DNA of 64,000 nt. Source: Monocercomonoides exilis (lineage: Eukaryota; Preaxostyla; Oxymonadida; Polymastigidae). The stretch covers positions 250,501-314,500 of the forward strand of contig LSRY02000057.1 in NCBI GenBank assembly GCA_001643675.2, in the 5' to 3' direction. The position numbers were made by a program, and so were the translations under genes. A model generated the notes under the pieces. It saw nothing but the letters and a program-made list of their open reading frames with translations. It was not told the origin of the DNA and did no database searches. This document shows, piece by piece, positions 10,381 through 22,138 of the stretch; the first letter of the stretch is position 1, and each line of letters starts with the position of its first letter.

Positions 10381-12734
10381 ATGACAAACCCCCAAACAGA
10401 CACTGGCAACGTGATCCAACAACTAATTGATTCAATTTCAACAGAACAGCAAACGCTGGGAGAACGAATGAAAGATCACCTTGTTGACTTGTTCGACTAC
10501 AAGAAATACTCTGACAAGAAGCAGGGCCAACGACACACTGGAAAAGCTGTCGATATCAGCAAATGTGAGGATTTTTGTGTCGTTGATGTTGATTTTAACA
10601 AATCCCTTCAAGCTGAACAAACGAAAACCATCAGGAATTCCATTCTCGAGTAACCCCCCCCCCCCCCCCCGAAACGTCGGACTTGTACAAACAGATCATG
10701 GTGGTTTTCACATTTATTGTGAGCTGTGTGGTTATCCCCTTAAATGTTTGTCACAAACCAAAGTGTTCACGAGTCCAGAGTACGATATCGACATTTTTGC
10801 AGGCATTGGAGATCGAAAACAGAGGCTTGAAGTTCAAGCTGACTTTTCATACAGAGAGATGAAAGATGGCAAGAGAATCATCACCAAATACATTCCCCTC
10901 AACAATTACAGACAGCTAACAGATCTTTCATCACTCGAGAGTGTTCTTGACGTTTTCGGTATTGATCTCAAAACAGAGAATACATCAGTGGCAATGACAC
11001 CTGAGCCACACAATCTTCTCACAAAAGATGGTGTCGTCGATATATCTCCGACTGTCACTCTTGCTCTTGTCAATGGAGTCAAAGATGTTGAAATACATAA
11101 CGACACAGGTTCTCTGTCACTTGATTGTGAGTTAACTCTTTCACCGTTATATGCAGCTCTCAACCCTCTCGTCAACATTAACGGTTTCGACAACCAATCA
11201 ATAGATTTTCTTTGCAATCAAATCAGAAAGACAGCTGCTCTAACAGCAAATGCTATCACTCTCTATGAAGAGAAACGAAACAGGTACAGAGATAACAAGT
11301 CACATCTATTTGTTCTACAAAAGATTGTCAAGAGATGGAATCCATCATTTTACAACGATGTGATCATTCCACTCCTCAGAAAAGAGAATGAGCAAAAGGA
11401 AGAACCTCCACGAGAGATAACTGTTCATGAAATTGATCTCAACTCATCGTTCTCGTTCTCTGAAATCAGGGATAAAGCTTGTCGAAAACAATACTCCTCA
11501 CTGTCGAAAGTCGCTGAAGATCTCACAAAAGTTCTGAGGTTTGTTGAAGCAAGGATGGAATTCATTGTGAAAGAGTTTGACATTCACACCTCTTGTTATT
11601 CAATTACAATAAAGACATAATCAGCAATGAACGAACTCTGAAAAAACAATAAAACTACGGCATGATGATAAAAAAACTCTCACAGTTGAGACAACTTTCG
11701 AACAATACACTCATGTTCTATTGATTGATAGGGTGAAGTTCTTCTCAGATAACACTCGGATATTCTCTCTGTTCCATGGGTTCAAATACCAAATGGCAAA
11801 CGAACAAAATGACGAAATCATTAAACCATTCCTCGATTTCACACGAGAAGTTATCGCCAACGACAACGAAGAACTCTATCAATACATCCTTTGTTGGATT
11901 TCGTCAATTGTTCAAAATCCTGGTAAAAAAGCAGAAACATCACTTGTTCTTAAAGGTTTGCAAGGTATTTGAAAGAATGTCTGGATTAATGTTCTTGCTG
12001 AACTGTTGGCAGGACATTCATGTTCAAATGTCACAGAGATTGCAGAACTGTCAGGACAGTTCAACTTCATCGTCGAAGGGAAAATGCTCATTGTTCTTAA
12101 CGAATTGAAGAATGTTGGAGATGATCGAACAGCTAACTTTGACGCATTGAAGAGTATAATCACAGATTCAACAATAAGAATTAACGAGAAGAATCAACCA
12201 TGTAGAACAGCTGAGAACGTTTCCAATTTCAAATTTGTGACAAATCACACATACCCGGTAAAGATTGAGATTGGTGACAGAAGATATGTTGTTTGTGATT
12301 GTAACACAAAATATAAAAACAATCTCACATTCTTCAAGGATTTCACTGACTCTTTCGATAATGAATTCTATGAACAACTTCTCTGTTATTTCATCAGTAA
12401 AAATCTCTCCGAATTCAACACAAGGGCAATTCCAACAATGGAGGCAAAGGAAGATATCATTGCAGCATCACTCTCTGTCATCGATGTATTCTGTCAGGAG
12501 CATTACAACAAACTCAAAGAAGTGTGGGGATGTTCTGAAGCACTATGTTTCAGACCAGTTGAATACAAGAACGATCGCTCATTCCAACTAGCAATTAAAG
12601 ACAGATGTGAGAGAACACGAGTAGGTGGAAGAGGAAATCAAGTGTGGTGTTATAAACTCAAGCCAGAGTATGAACAACTCCTCAAACGACGTGAAGATGA
12701 AGATGACATTGATTGTTCTGCGGAAATTAACTAA
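10381..12734 (+). pseudogene. Primase-polymerase plus SF3 (D5-like) helicase replication gene, broken
   Basis: The N-terminal half shows archaeo-eukaryotic primase landmarks: an acidic DxD in VVDVDFNKSL (about 10580-10600), HGGFHIYC (about 10696-10720) and EYDIDIFAG (about 10780-10805). The C-terminal half matches the SF3/D5-type replicative helicase: a Walker A region reading LVLKGLQGI-stop-KNVW, a Walker B-like LIVLNELKNV, and a later FKFVTNHTYPV with a downstream DRRYVV. Lesions are a TAA plus a 17-C run at 10651-10670 with a frame change, another frame break around 11590-11660, and TGA at 11970-11972 exactly where the P-loop glycine (GGA) is expected. The part from 12006 to 12734 is clean. 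Such fused primase-helicases initiate replication of viruses, plasmids and Polinton-like elements. Confidence 0.75.
10654..10670 (+). repeat. Poly-C tract, 17 C
   Basis: An uninterrupted run of 17 C follows a TAA in the middle of the primase part of the replication gene, and the reading frame changes across it. G/C homopolymers of this length are rare in this AT-rich sequence. It could be a real slippage tract or an assembly error. Confidence 0.9.
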
Positions 12735-12779
12735 ACACATTCGTTTATTTGGAATCATAAACACACAAACGATACAACT

Positions 12780-13998
12780 TGTGTGCCACTGACGATTCCG
12801 TGTGGCAATGTGGCAAAATGATGAAACAATCGGAATTAAATAAAAACCCTCAAAATCATACCAAATTAGGGGGAAAATGCTCATGTTGGCAGCTATTTTC
12901 AGATGAAATTATAAGACCCGGACTACCGGACTACCGGACTACGCTTCCAGCACGGAGATTTTGGCCAATTTTTCCCTTCCCCCAGCGTCTCGATGTTGCC
13001 ACAATTTGGTGTCCGGTTTACCGATTGACACTTTTTCAAGCTAAATACACCAAAATAAACACCAAATCAAGTGAAAAACATCAATGTGGCAGTCCGTCAT
13101 AATGCCATTTGTTTAAAAAAAAATATAGATGTTGGCAATCAACCACAACACCATCGTGGACACTGTTTGAAACAATTGACAATACTAATAACGTGTTTCA
13201 CCAGTTATATTTCATCAATTTGCACATTAACTGCCAAATCAACCAAAAATAAACACATTCACCTTAATCATTAACTTTTTCCATCAATTCATCTAACAAC
13301 TCATCACTTTCGATAAGCTTTCTCCTCAATATCTTTATCAACTTCTTCTGTTTTTCAGATACATGTTCGTTGTAATACTTAGTTTCTTCCTTACGTTTTT
13401 CCTGAAACTGTTTAATTTGTTTCTGTTGAGCCGCTTTAGCTTCTTTCACAGTTGCGTAAATCTTCTTCCGACCAATTTACTATAAAACAAAAAACAAAAT
13501 CAATTATTTTTATTTGCGATTTTCATCAACGATCACATCAACGATTTCATCAACGTTCAACAAACACCTTCGACACATAACACGTTCAACATATAACTCA
13601 TGTATTTCACCAACGGTAACATCAACACATTCAACACATGTTCAACACATGTATTTCATCAACGAAAACACCAATTTTCACACAATTTCACCATTAATTT
13701 ACCAACTTGAACACTTTCAATTAATGTTTTAGCTAATTCTCCTCCCTGGAGATATGGTATATCAGCTATAGATACATATCGATTACACCAATCAATGACT
13801 CCTTCTTTATAGAACATCACTGAATATCTAATCATGATAAACCCCTAAGCGTATCAGCAATAATCATCGATCTCTATCTTAATATCATTGCCTATTCCAA
13901 CTTATTATTCAAAATGATAACTACTACCAGATATTCATAAATCGATAATATTGATTGACCTAATTGAGATGGATCTATAGCTGATATACCATATCTCT
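12780..13998. repeat. Right 1.2-kb terminal inverted repeat
   Basis: This is the reverse complement of 8802-10019, including the small ORF, the octamer repeats and both copies of the 24-bp terminal motif (here about 13749-13773 and 13974-13998). It differs from the left arm mainly next to the unique core. Near-identity of arms this long implies recent insertion or ongoing homogenisation, although the core gene is already broken. Confidence 0.85.
13264..13470 (-). CDS. Small Lys/Glu-rich ORF in right arm
   Basis: This is the mirror copy of the left-arm ORF: same AT-hook-like start (GRKKIY), same charged helix and same terminal LMEKVND, with no amino-acid differences seen over the shared 61 codons. 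It lacks an ATG. Identity at both ends follows from arm duplication and is not independent evidence of selection. Confidence 0.4.
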   Translation of the reverse strand, partial: RKKIYATVKEAKAAQQKQIKQFQEKRKEETKYYNEHVSEKQKKLIKILRRKLIESDELLDELMEKVND

Positions 13999-14061
13999 TT
14001 TTTTCATTTCAAAAAATTTTGGTGCCAATAAAGAACAAAGTGCCAAAAAAATGATGACCCT

Positions 14062-15310
14062 GTAGAAAAATTAATGTAGAAAAAACCGTCACAATCAAGA
14101 AAAAAACATCAACGATTGCGCACCAGTGAATGCTTCGGTTAACAATAGCCCCTGTATTTTTGAAAAAATGTGTCATTCAAAATGCAACGCTGTTAATTAT
14201 AAGTTTTGAATTCGCATATATTTGGATAGAAGAAACAGATAAAAAGATAAACTAAATACGGTCATGGAAATATGTGCATTCATATTGTTGTTTCTTTTGC
14301 TGACATTTTTGACAAGGTATTGCAAAGAAATGAAAAAACGTTTTGTCTTTTTCTGTTTGTTGTTATGGATTCAATGATCGAATATCATTTTAAAATAAGG
14401 AATAAACATTGACAAAATGAGAGATCGGGAATGAACATTTTCTGCAGAATAAGATAAATTGTTTTGCATGGTCACAGCAGACAATGATGGAGATGCTATA
14501 TTTTTGAAATTCTTTCTGAAAAGATTTGGAGATTGGATGGCCTACGAAATGCAACAATTTTATTAATAACATAAAAAATGCAATGTATGCATTTTATATT
14601 GTTCTATTGATTGTGAAGATATTTCCATCTGTATCCTCTCCAAAGTGCAGGAATATGAGTTATTGTTGAAATGGCCAATCTCCGCTTTGGAGAGCAATAC
14701 GATGAGAACGGAGCAAATTATTATATAGACATTGGGAAATAAATGGAGTTACGCAAGATACATGATTTTCAAGATTTTTATTTGGTGCAAGAGATGAAAA
14801 CAAATTCAACTGTCATATTATAAATGAAGATAATAAGAAGGAATTCCATGAAAAAGGAAAAACAGACAAATATTGATGGTATTTTGAAAAATGATGAGGA
14901 AAACAGTTTTTGAATGTATGAGCAAAGAAAGTTACCGACAATACCGAAAATTTGTTATTTTCCTCAAAAAAATGCAAGGAAACAATGTTAATCATAGAAG
15001 TCAGAAATTTACAAATAGACTTGATAGTCCAGATATTTCAACTTTTGGAAAGAATTAGCCTGTTTTTTATGGAATTTTTCACAAGCAAAGCAAACTTGTT
15101 ACTCACAAAACCGTTGAAACGAATGTTATGAAGAGCTACAGCTTCTTTTTGGGAATATGATATTAAGAAAATATGAAAACAAATGAAACCTGCTCCAGTA
15201 ATTTTAGTCTCGTATATTTGCCAAAAGAAAATTCAGAAAACCTGTTGCTTCGTATCAATTGTTTGGGCATTTCAGTCAGCATAAGGCTTTTTTGAATGGC
15301 TTAACTCTTC
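14062..15310. other. AT-rich spacer
   Basis: No supported gene. A short open stretch at about 14670-14750 starts MANLRFGEQYDENGANYY and stops after about 23 codons. It was not recognised and may be a fragment. The rest is AT-rich with stops in all frames. Confidence 0.5.
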
Positions 15311-15316
15311 TGTGCT

Positions 15317-15317
<1 letters not shown>

Positions 15318-15352
<35 letters not shown>

Positions 15353-15466
15353 TTCTTCTTCTTCTTCTTCTTCTTCTTCTTCTTCTTCTTCTTCTTCTTC
15401 TTCTTCTTCTTCTTCTTCTTCTTCTTCTTCTTCTTCTTCTTCTTCTTCTTCTTCTTCTTCTTCTTG
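15318..15466 (+). repeat. Compound trinucleotide microsatellite (CAT)n(CTT)n
   Basis: About 10-11 CAT units run directly into about 38-39 CTT units. The tract gives long artificial runs of His/Leu or Ser if translated. No flanking coding sequence claims it. A strongly pyrimidine-rich strand of this length can adopt triplex structure and is prone to slippage. Confidence 0.95.
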
Positions 15467-15759
15467 TGGTTCAGCTAATTTATTGCTAATATCACACGAA
15501 TCTCATTCGTTAATGAGGGTATTTGAAGCAATGAACAAAAAGAGGATTTTTGTTGGTATTTGAATTTTCAAACTCTTCTTCTTCAATGAACAACAAATAG
15601 ATTGCCATTTTCATTTCATTTAACTTCCCTCCAATTCATAAGCAGGTCTCGTCTTTCATTTCTATTCATTAAGGCAAAAGGAACATTCACACTTTCATAG
15701 AATTAAAGCCATGCTTAACACAGCAATGAAATGGGATATTTTGAGCTGGAATAGCAGAT

Positions 15760-18700
15760 CATCAGGTATTCAACAGAAAACGGAGATTGAATCCGAGTGT
15801 TTTCATTGAAAACTGAAAGAGGCACAGATAAAGAAGAAAGAACGTTGAAGCAATCCATTGATGAAATTGATGAATTCTAAAATAACCTCTGATTAATATC
15901 ACAGCTCGAAAACAATAGCGAATTGAGAAAATAAAATGAGAAAGGAAAGCAATTAAGAGTGAAGTGCTTGTTTGAAGGAAAATTCTATGAAACAAGAGAA
16001 TAAATGTCCGACAAGCAATGTTGATTTCATCAAATGTACATAAGAGAAGATTTCTTCTGTTTTGTGTGCCATCTCCCCAACATTTTTCGATTTGATCATC
16101 ACTTGCACCAATCCACAGACAAGTCAGCTTATGAAATGATTTCTGCCTTATGATCGACACCTTCTTCAGAAAACCCATCGCATTGCGTATGCTCTTGAAG
16201 GGCATCTTTGATAGCCAGCAATACATTGCTTTGATACCAAGATGACTATCCACGTATTCATTGTCAGCTGTATGCCCGTTGATAAAGATTTATAAATCGA
16301 AATTCCAATTGCTTCTGTTCTGTCATGTCCAACAACAGAGTTGTCTTTCTGTGTGATGCTTGCCATAAAGGGGAAGAAAGAGAGAAAGAAAGAACAAAAG
16401 GACAGTCGCGGAAGAAGCGTTTGCAGAGATGAAGAATTAGCTGGAGAAGAAGAAAAATGCGATTGTGATGAGAAGCAAACTGCAAATCGTGTGACGCGTT
16501 ATCGAACTCTCCAACAGCTTTGTACCATCCAACAGAACGCTCATCGTTTCCATCATCAGCATATCCGTCTTTAGCAAGCTCTTCATAATCCTCACCAGCT
16601 GCGTGATGAATGTTTGGAAAGCGGCAGAATGGAAAGAGAGTTTCATAAATCCTTCCAGTATTTGATTTTCCATTCCGTGTGTGTGCCAACCAGAGCGAGA
16701 GAAGAATCGTCAGCGATGGGATGATGGCTATCACGAACAACAACAACAACACAGAGGATGTCTTTTGAGACGTGAATTCCAAGTTGCACCAAGCATCAGA
16801 GGAGGATGGAAGTGCGAACGAGATCATCCTTTCGATGATGAGGCTGATCTTTGCAATCGGAAGGAAGAGCAAAGCGCATTCAAGCAAAGACCTGCAGCTA
16901 TTACTCGAATCGAGCATTGAGTCGAATATTGAAATGCCAATTAATTCAACGAAGGTATTTGCTTCATTCACAGACATCATTATGGAATCGGTGTTTTCAC
17001 AGCAAAGCTCGAAAGAGGAGACAAACTGAGCATAGAGGCAAGTCAGAAAGCTTCTGTTGTACAAGCAAAAGGTGAAAGAGAGGAAGGGCTTCAGCTCCTT
17101 TTGGGAAGAGCAGAACGCAGTTGAGCATTGATAGCTTGCATTTCCTTTTTCTTCTTCTCAACAGTCTCAGCTGTCTTTGAATATGTCCTCGTTCAGTCAG
17201 AGTCACAAAGATTCACTTTCTGTTCACTAATTCCCAATGGTAGACATTTTTAGATGCATCATAAGCGATTCATTGAAGTCATCTCTTCTGTCAGGCACAA
17301 ACATATCTTCTCTTGTGACAAATGCAAGCCAAACAATAATTATTTTGCCATCTTCTCGTTTTGTTGGAGACGAAGATTCAGTTCTCCAAGCAGTAAAAGC
17401 TTTGCTCCTATTGTTAGGCCGATAGAGTTTTATAGAATTTGTTTTATTGCGTATTCTTTCTTTTCGGAGATTATTGTTATGTTTTGAGGAAGAAAATTTC
17501 AGCGAATGAAAATGACATTGATCTTGTTTTAACAATTCCACAAAAGAATAGAATTATGCAGCGTATTGTCAAGCATTCGAGCGATTCTTTTTCTTTGGTT
17601 CAAAAATTGAAACTTATTATTTTATCATCATTTATTTAGCTTTATTAAAGAATAAATCAAAAAAATTTGAATGATTTGAGTTCAGATATCTTCTTCTTGG
17701 TAGAATTTCGTTTATTAATTGCTTTTTTTATAAAAAAAGTTGGAGAAGGAGTGTGAATTTCAAATCACATAAAAAAAACCTTTATAACCATAATTACTTT
17801 ATTTCAAAAATTATTTATCAAAAACCAACTGAAATACAACTGCTAAAGAATATCAAAAAAATTAAAGAGAAATAAAATACAATTTACAGCCACTTAAGCA
17901 CATTGTAACTTCATCATTCAATTCTGAACCAGATTCAAAAATAAGTTTGTTGCAAAATTGAGAGAGATAATAAAAAATGCAAGAAAACAATACTTTCAAA
18001 AAATCACTCAAAAACACAGCTCCAACTCACAAATAAAATCAATAAATTACGCAATTTCTGAATCTTGTATCGTCAAAAACGCAAAGCAATATCGAACGTT
18101 TCAGCTTTATTGCTTTCCTTTTCGATTGTTTGCACATAAATAGAAATTCAAAGCAGATGAGGCAACTTCTTTTGCATGAATTCAAACACTCTCTTTTGCT
18201 TATCATCTTTTTCTTCCCCGACTGATAACTTTTCTCTTTGTCTTCACTCTCTTCCTCCTTTTCAGAACACTCCCATTCTCCATCCAGATATTCATCATCA
18301 GAAAGCTCATGAAGTGCACATTCAAACATTTCCGTTCTCAGCTCAAACTTTACATCGTCCCTTCTCTGCTTTCCTTTTTTCCCAATTATTTCTTTAAATC
18401 CTTCCTCCTTCTTCATCAGCATCAGCACTTTTCCTTTATTTCTCTTTCTCCTTCTGTTCGTCTGCACCCTCCTCCACTTGTGCTTCGGCTGGTATTTTCG
18501 TTTGCGTCTGAAAAATCTTCTCGTGTAATTGAATTCAAACAATGGGACCACTTCATCTTTTTTCCCCTTCCACAATCCATGCTGTGTCTGCACCCATCTG
18601 ATCTCTTCTCTCTCGTTGCCTGCCTCTGATGAATCAGAGGTTGCATGCCATGTTCATCCCAATAAGAATCAGGGGAGGTGTCGCTCTCAACATTTCCGCC

Positions 18701-20125
18701 TTCCAACTCGAAGAATGACGATGAATAGCTGAGTGTTGAAGCATCAAAAGGACTCTTATGATATATCGCTCTTCCAAGATAGAAGCACAGCCAAACTAAT
18801 TGGCCATCGAATTCATCATTAGAACTCGCTATTCTCAAAATATTGCGATTGAACAATTCTCAACTCGAACAACAACGGCTGAGTGAAACAATTCCGCGAA
18901 TTAGCTCATACCACAAAAGCATGACTTCTGAAAGCCGCTCATATGATTCGCACATTAGAATAGTTATAGCCACCAGCAGATCTCCAAGCCTTTCCTCTTC
19001 CAACATCCCCAAATGCTTCTTCATCCTCAATACATGGCGATCGCGAGAAATACAGTCCGTTAAGGTAACTCATGCTTTTCTTTTCATCATATTCCTCTAT
19101 AAGAATCCGCCTGTATTCTTCGAATCCTTTCTCAAGCAGTTCTTTCTTGTCTTTCGCCCGAATCGCATTGTCCAAGTGCCACACCAACCTCAATAGCATC
19201 CCTTTTGCAAACCCCGACAAGCTCAGTCTTTCGCTTTCGCATTTGCTATGCTGCTTAAGAATGTGAAATATTCGCTTTTTCACTAATTTTTTGTTGCTCA
19301 GCAAAACTCCACCTGAACATACACATAAACAGCGAAAAAATATTAATTACCAAAAACAATCTGTAATCATTGAACAAACTAATATTTGTTCAATTAATGC
19401 TCTTTTCCGAAATTATGACAAATAAAGAGAACAGCCATCCTTCTGCCGATATCTGCTTTTCGATGCTCTGCATTTCCAGAAACGCTCTGTCCAAATAATA
19501 GAAAGCAATCTGTGACTGAGTTCCTTTACACATTTCGCTGAAAATCCTTCCATATGTCACAACACGAAACAGCAGCTCAACAACAGGAACCACTTTGTTA
19601 AACGAACGCCATGGAGCACTGAAAAAAAATGTTGTCATATCTTCAACCAACTTGGGAAAGTCAAGGTTTAAAAGCATTCTGAATGCAGGATCATCACGAC
19701 TGGAATTATTCAAACAGTAGCAGTGCTTCAATATGCACGTCAGTCCATTGACAAGCAATAGAAGCCCTTTTACTCATGTGACATTTCATTTTTGCACCTT
19801 GCAGCTGTTCAAACGGATATTCCACACAATTTGGAGATTGGGAAGAGAGAAGACTTGACAATTGTTCAATAAGCTTCACTGACAAAGCTCTTTGAGAGCT
19901 CGCATAAAAGAGAAGCGCATAATCCAAAAATTGCTCAACATCTGCAAGACAAAATAACAATTCAAAAAAACCAATAATTACCAGAAATTCATCTCTGCAC
20001 CAAACCTGTTCTAAAAGCTTTATTCCATTCAAGCATGCAACAAAATTTCCACGTTTAGGTCTCAGTCCTAAGCAAGACAGAGAATCTTTTATTATTGTTA
20101 AAAACTTTATTATGCAGCACTTTTA
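15760..20125 (-). pseudogene. Decayed minus-strand gene, probably helical-repeat protein
   Basis: Several segments read in different minus-strand frames look like real protein and are separated by frame changes. They include RPKRGNFVACLNGIKLLEQ then DVEQFLDYALLFYASSQRAL (20090-19880), LLNLDFPKLVEDM and FYYLDRAFLEMQSIEKQIS (19760-19440), KGMLLRLVWHLDNAIRAKDK (19220-19100), MLEEERLGDLLVAITILMCE (about 19005 down), QLVWLCFYLGRAIYHK (about 18790), and a Lys/Glu-rich coiled coil near 17180-17100. One intron-like gap with GTAATT…TTCAG ends (about 19315-19352) is plausible; other breaks are not intron-like. Leu-rich helices suggest an alpha-solenoid. No family was recognised, and there may be more than one gene. 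Confidence 0.35.
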
Positions 20126-20720
20126 ATAAAAAGTGGGCATTATTTTTATTTTATTTTCGAGAAGCTGTAATTCTTAAAAGCCGCTGAGCATCATATGAAT
20201 TAAAAAAATTGAGTAAAAGTCAACAATAAAGCTCATCAAAAAGAAAAAGAAAAAATATACCAAACATCGAACTCAAATACAAAACATGAAAGGAAATATC
20301 ACAGCCAAAATAAAAGAAAATAAACTCAAAACGTTAAAAGGAAAGCACAAATAAGTTTCAATAATAAAAAACATTTTTGGCTTAAATATTGCTGAGTATT
20401 GTCAAAGCATATTCCGTTCTTTTTCCAATAAGCTTAATTCAAAAAAAAAAAAAAAAAAAAAAAAAATTGTCTCTGAAAAAGAAAGTAGTTACCTTTAAAT
20501 ATTTAAATATCTTCCAATGCAATCCTTCTTTGGGGTATTTGGCATGGTTTTTCTTTTTTTCAGTTTTTTCTCTTTGCTAGCAAGCAATCATCATTTGCAA
20601 TTTATTTCTTTTTCATCATCAACGTAGAATTCACCAATCCTTTCCTTCTCAAGCACTTGTTCTCCTCTTCCTCAAATTGTTCCTCAAATTATTCATTAAT
20701 TCTTAACCACAACCATTCCT
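20126..20720. other. Spacer with 26-A run
   Basis: AT-rich, no gene seen. A 26-A homopolymer at 20441-20466 is the only notable feature. It lies downstream of the eIF4A-like gene on the opposite strand and is not an obvious retroposition tail, because no coding sequence abuts it. Confidence 0.6.
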
Positions 20721-20726
20721 CTTTCA

Positions 20727-22138
20727 TTATTTCTTAAACAATTCTCCGATATTTGCCGGAAGCTCTTCAATTTTGATTTTATAGTATTCCTGTATTTCCT
20801 TCATCATTTTCTCATCTGCCTCAGTAACCATGTTAATCACATTGCTTTTTCTGCGGTGATAGTCTGATCTACCAATTCTGTGAATGTATGACTCCACATC
20901 AAGTGGCATGTCATAATTCACAACAATCGAAACATGCTGCACATCAATGCTACGCTCCAATAAATCGGTTGTCACAAGCACTTTGCTTTTTCCTTCTCTG
21001 AAGTTTTTCATTATGCGATCTCTGTCTTCTTTTTCTAGTCCACCATGAATCGAGCTCACTTTAAACTTTTTGCTCTGAAGAGCCTCTGTAACAAGATCAA
21101 CTTTGCCTTTGGAATTGCAGAAGATGACATATCCAGCGATGGGAATTGTCTCAAAAAGATCGAACAGAACTTCTTTCTTGTATTCTTCTTTTAAAACATC
21201 CACATAGAATTGACGAATACCATCAAATGAAAGGTTATCATAAGGAGTTAGAATCTGAATGGGATCATGTTGAATCTGGCTGGTAATTTCATTGACTTCA
21301 GCAATGCGTGCCGAAGTCATCACAACCGTTTGAACATTCTTTGGAAAATATGAGTTTATTTCCATTATTTTATCCTGATATTCTTTTGATAGCAACTCAT
21401 CTGCTTCGTCGAGAACAAAGATCCGCACATGAGAAGCATCAATAACTTCAGAAGCAATAAGATGTAATAATCTATGAGGCGTTCCAACAATTATGTGTTG
21501 AGGCGCCTCTGCAACTTTTTGTGCAGCTTCACTCACAGCTTCTCCACCTACAATTCTCAGAATGTTTATTTCCTTCAGGAACTTTGCAAGTCCCTCCATT
21601 GCCTGAAAAAAGAAATATCAAAAATCATTGTGTATAACATAAAATTGCATACATAAAACGTGTTTAAAGCAAGTTCGCGAGTTGGAGAAATAATTACAGC
21701 TTGTGTGAAGTGTTGAGATGGATCCACAATCTGCAAGCAACCTATCAAGAAGGAAAATGTTTTCCCGAGTCCAGACTGAGCCTGTGCGAAAACATCTCTC
21801 CCACAAACAATAGGCTTGATTGCTTTCTGCTGAAAAAGTGACGGTGCTTTGAAACCATATGAAAATATTCCTCGAAGCAATTTATCTTTCAAAGACATTT
21901 CCTCAAAGGTTTTGCACATTTCAATCGGAGTTTCATCAATATCCCCGTCCCCGACAGAAAGGTCATCACTCAGAACTGGTTGAGAATGTAAAGGTTCGAA
22001 AGTTGGCCTTCAAAAAAATAGAAACAAACGCAATTGCAATTGTGCAATAGGTTTTTGGAGGTTTGCGAATAAAAAAAGGTCCCAAATGAAATTTACAATA
22101 CAAAGAAAAAGTCATGAAAATTCATACGCTGTTGCCAT
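20727..22138 (-). CDS. eIF4A-like DEAD-box protein with degenerate motifs
   Basis: Three exons: 22128-22138, 21653-22007 and 20727-21602. Introns are 120 nt (22008-22127, GTATGA…GAAG) and 50 nt (21603-21652, GTATGC…TTCAG). The product is 413 residues, the usual eIF4A length. DEAD-box motifs in order: Q-motif around 55-64, QSGLGKT at 81-87, PTRELA at 112-117, TPHR around 162-165, DEAD at 187-190. Three motifs deviate from eIF4A: motif III SAT is SAR (219-221), motif V ARGID is ERSID (338-342), and motif VI HRIGRxGR is HRIGRSDY (363-370), which loses a nucleotide-sensing Arg. The rest of the C-terminal domain is close to eIF4A (GIRQFYVDV, VIFCNSKGKVD). eIF4A unwinds mRNA during translation initiation. 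This copy may be a low-activity paralogue. Stop codon TAA, followed directly by TGA. Confidence 0.85.

Larger units (their letters stand above)
8802..13998 (+). mobile_element. 5.2-kb element with 1.2-kb terminal inverted repeats (Polinton-like termini)
   Basis: The left arm (8802-about 10019) and right arm (about 12780-13998) are near-identical reverse complements. The outer ends read AGAGATATGGTATATCAGCT. The element is flanked by TTTTTT at 8796-8801 and 13999-14004, a possible 6-bp target duplication, though a T-run target makes this weak. Long inverted repeats starting 5'-AG plus a 6-bp duplication are features reported for Polinton/Maverick elements. The interior holds one replication gene (decayed primase-polymerase/SF3 helicase) and no recognisable integrase, DNA polymerase B, packaging ATPase or capsid gene. 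It could be a deleted or non-autonomous Polinton relative, an integrated linear plasmid, or an unnamed class. It sits inside pogo 1. Confidence 0.75.
6596..14061 (+). mobile_element. pogo-type transposon 1, split by nested insertions
   Basis: The left end at 6596 (AGGGTTATCTTTTTATTGGC…) and the reverse complement of the right end at 14061 (AGGGTCATCATTTTTTTGGC…) match over about 40 bp as imperfect terminal inverted repeats. Between them lie a pogo-like transposase pseudogene, a 240-bp MITE and the 5.2-kb element 8802-13998. Subtracting both insertions leaves about 2.0 kb, close to the 2.2 kb of the second pogo element in this window. The exact terminal base and the TA duplication are uncertain because the left end has diverged. 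The insertion order is pogo first, then the MITE and the large element. Confidence 0.7.

Noticed and set aside
15312-15563. Poly-Ser/poly-Leu frame at the microsatellite
   Set aside because: Pure trinucleotide slippage tract with no coding context on either side.
15760-20125. Similarity of DVEQFLDYALLFYASS to the Ufd2/UBE4 core
   Set aside because: Weak, and a second UBE4-like fragment (FELRTEMFECALHELS) would lie in the wrong order along the gene.
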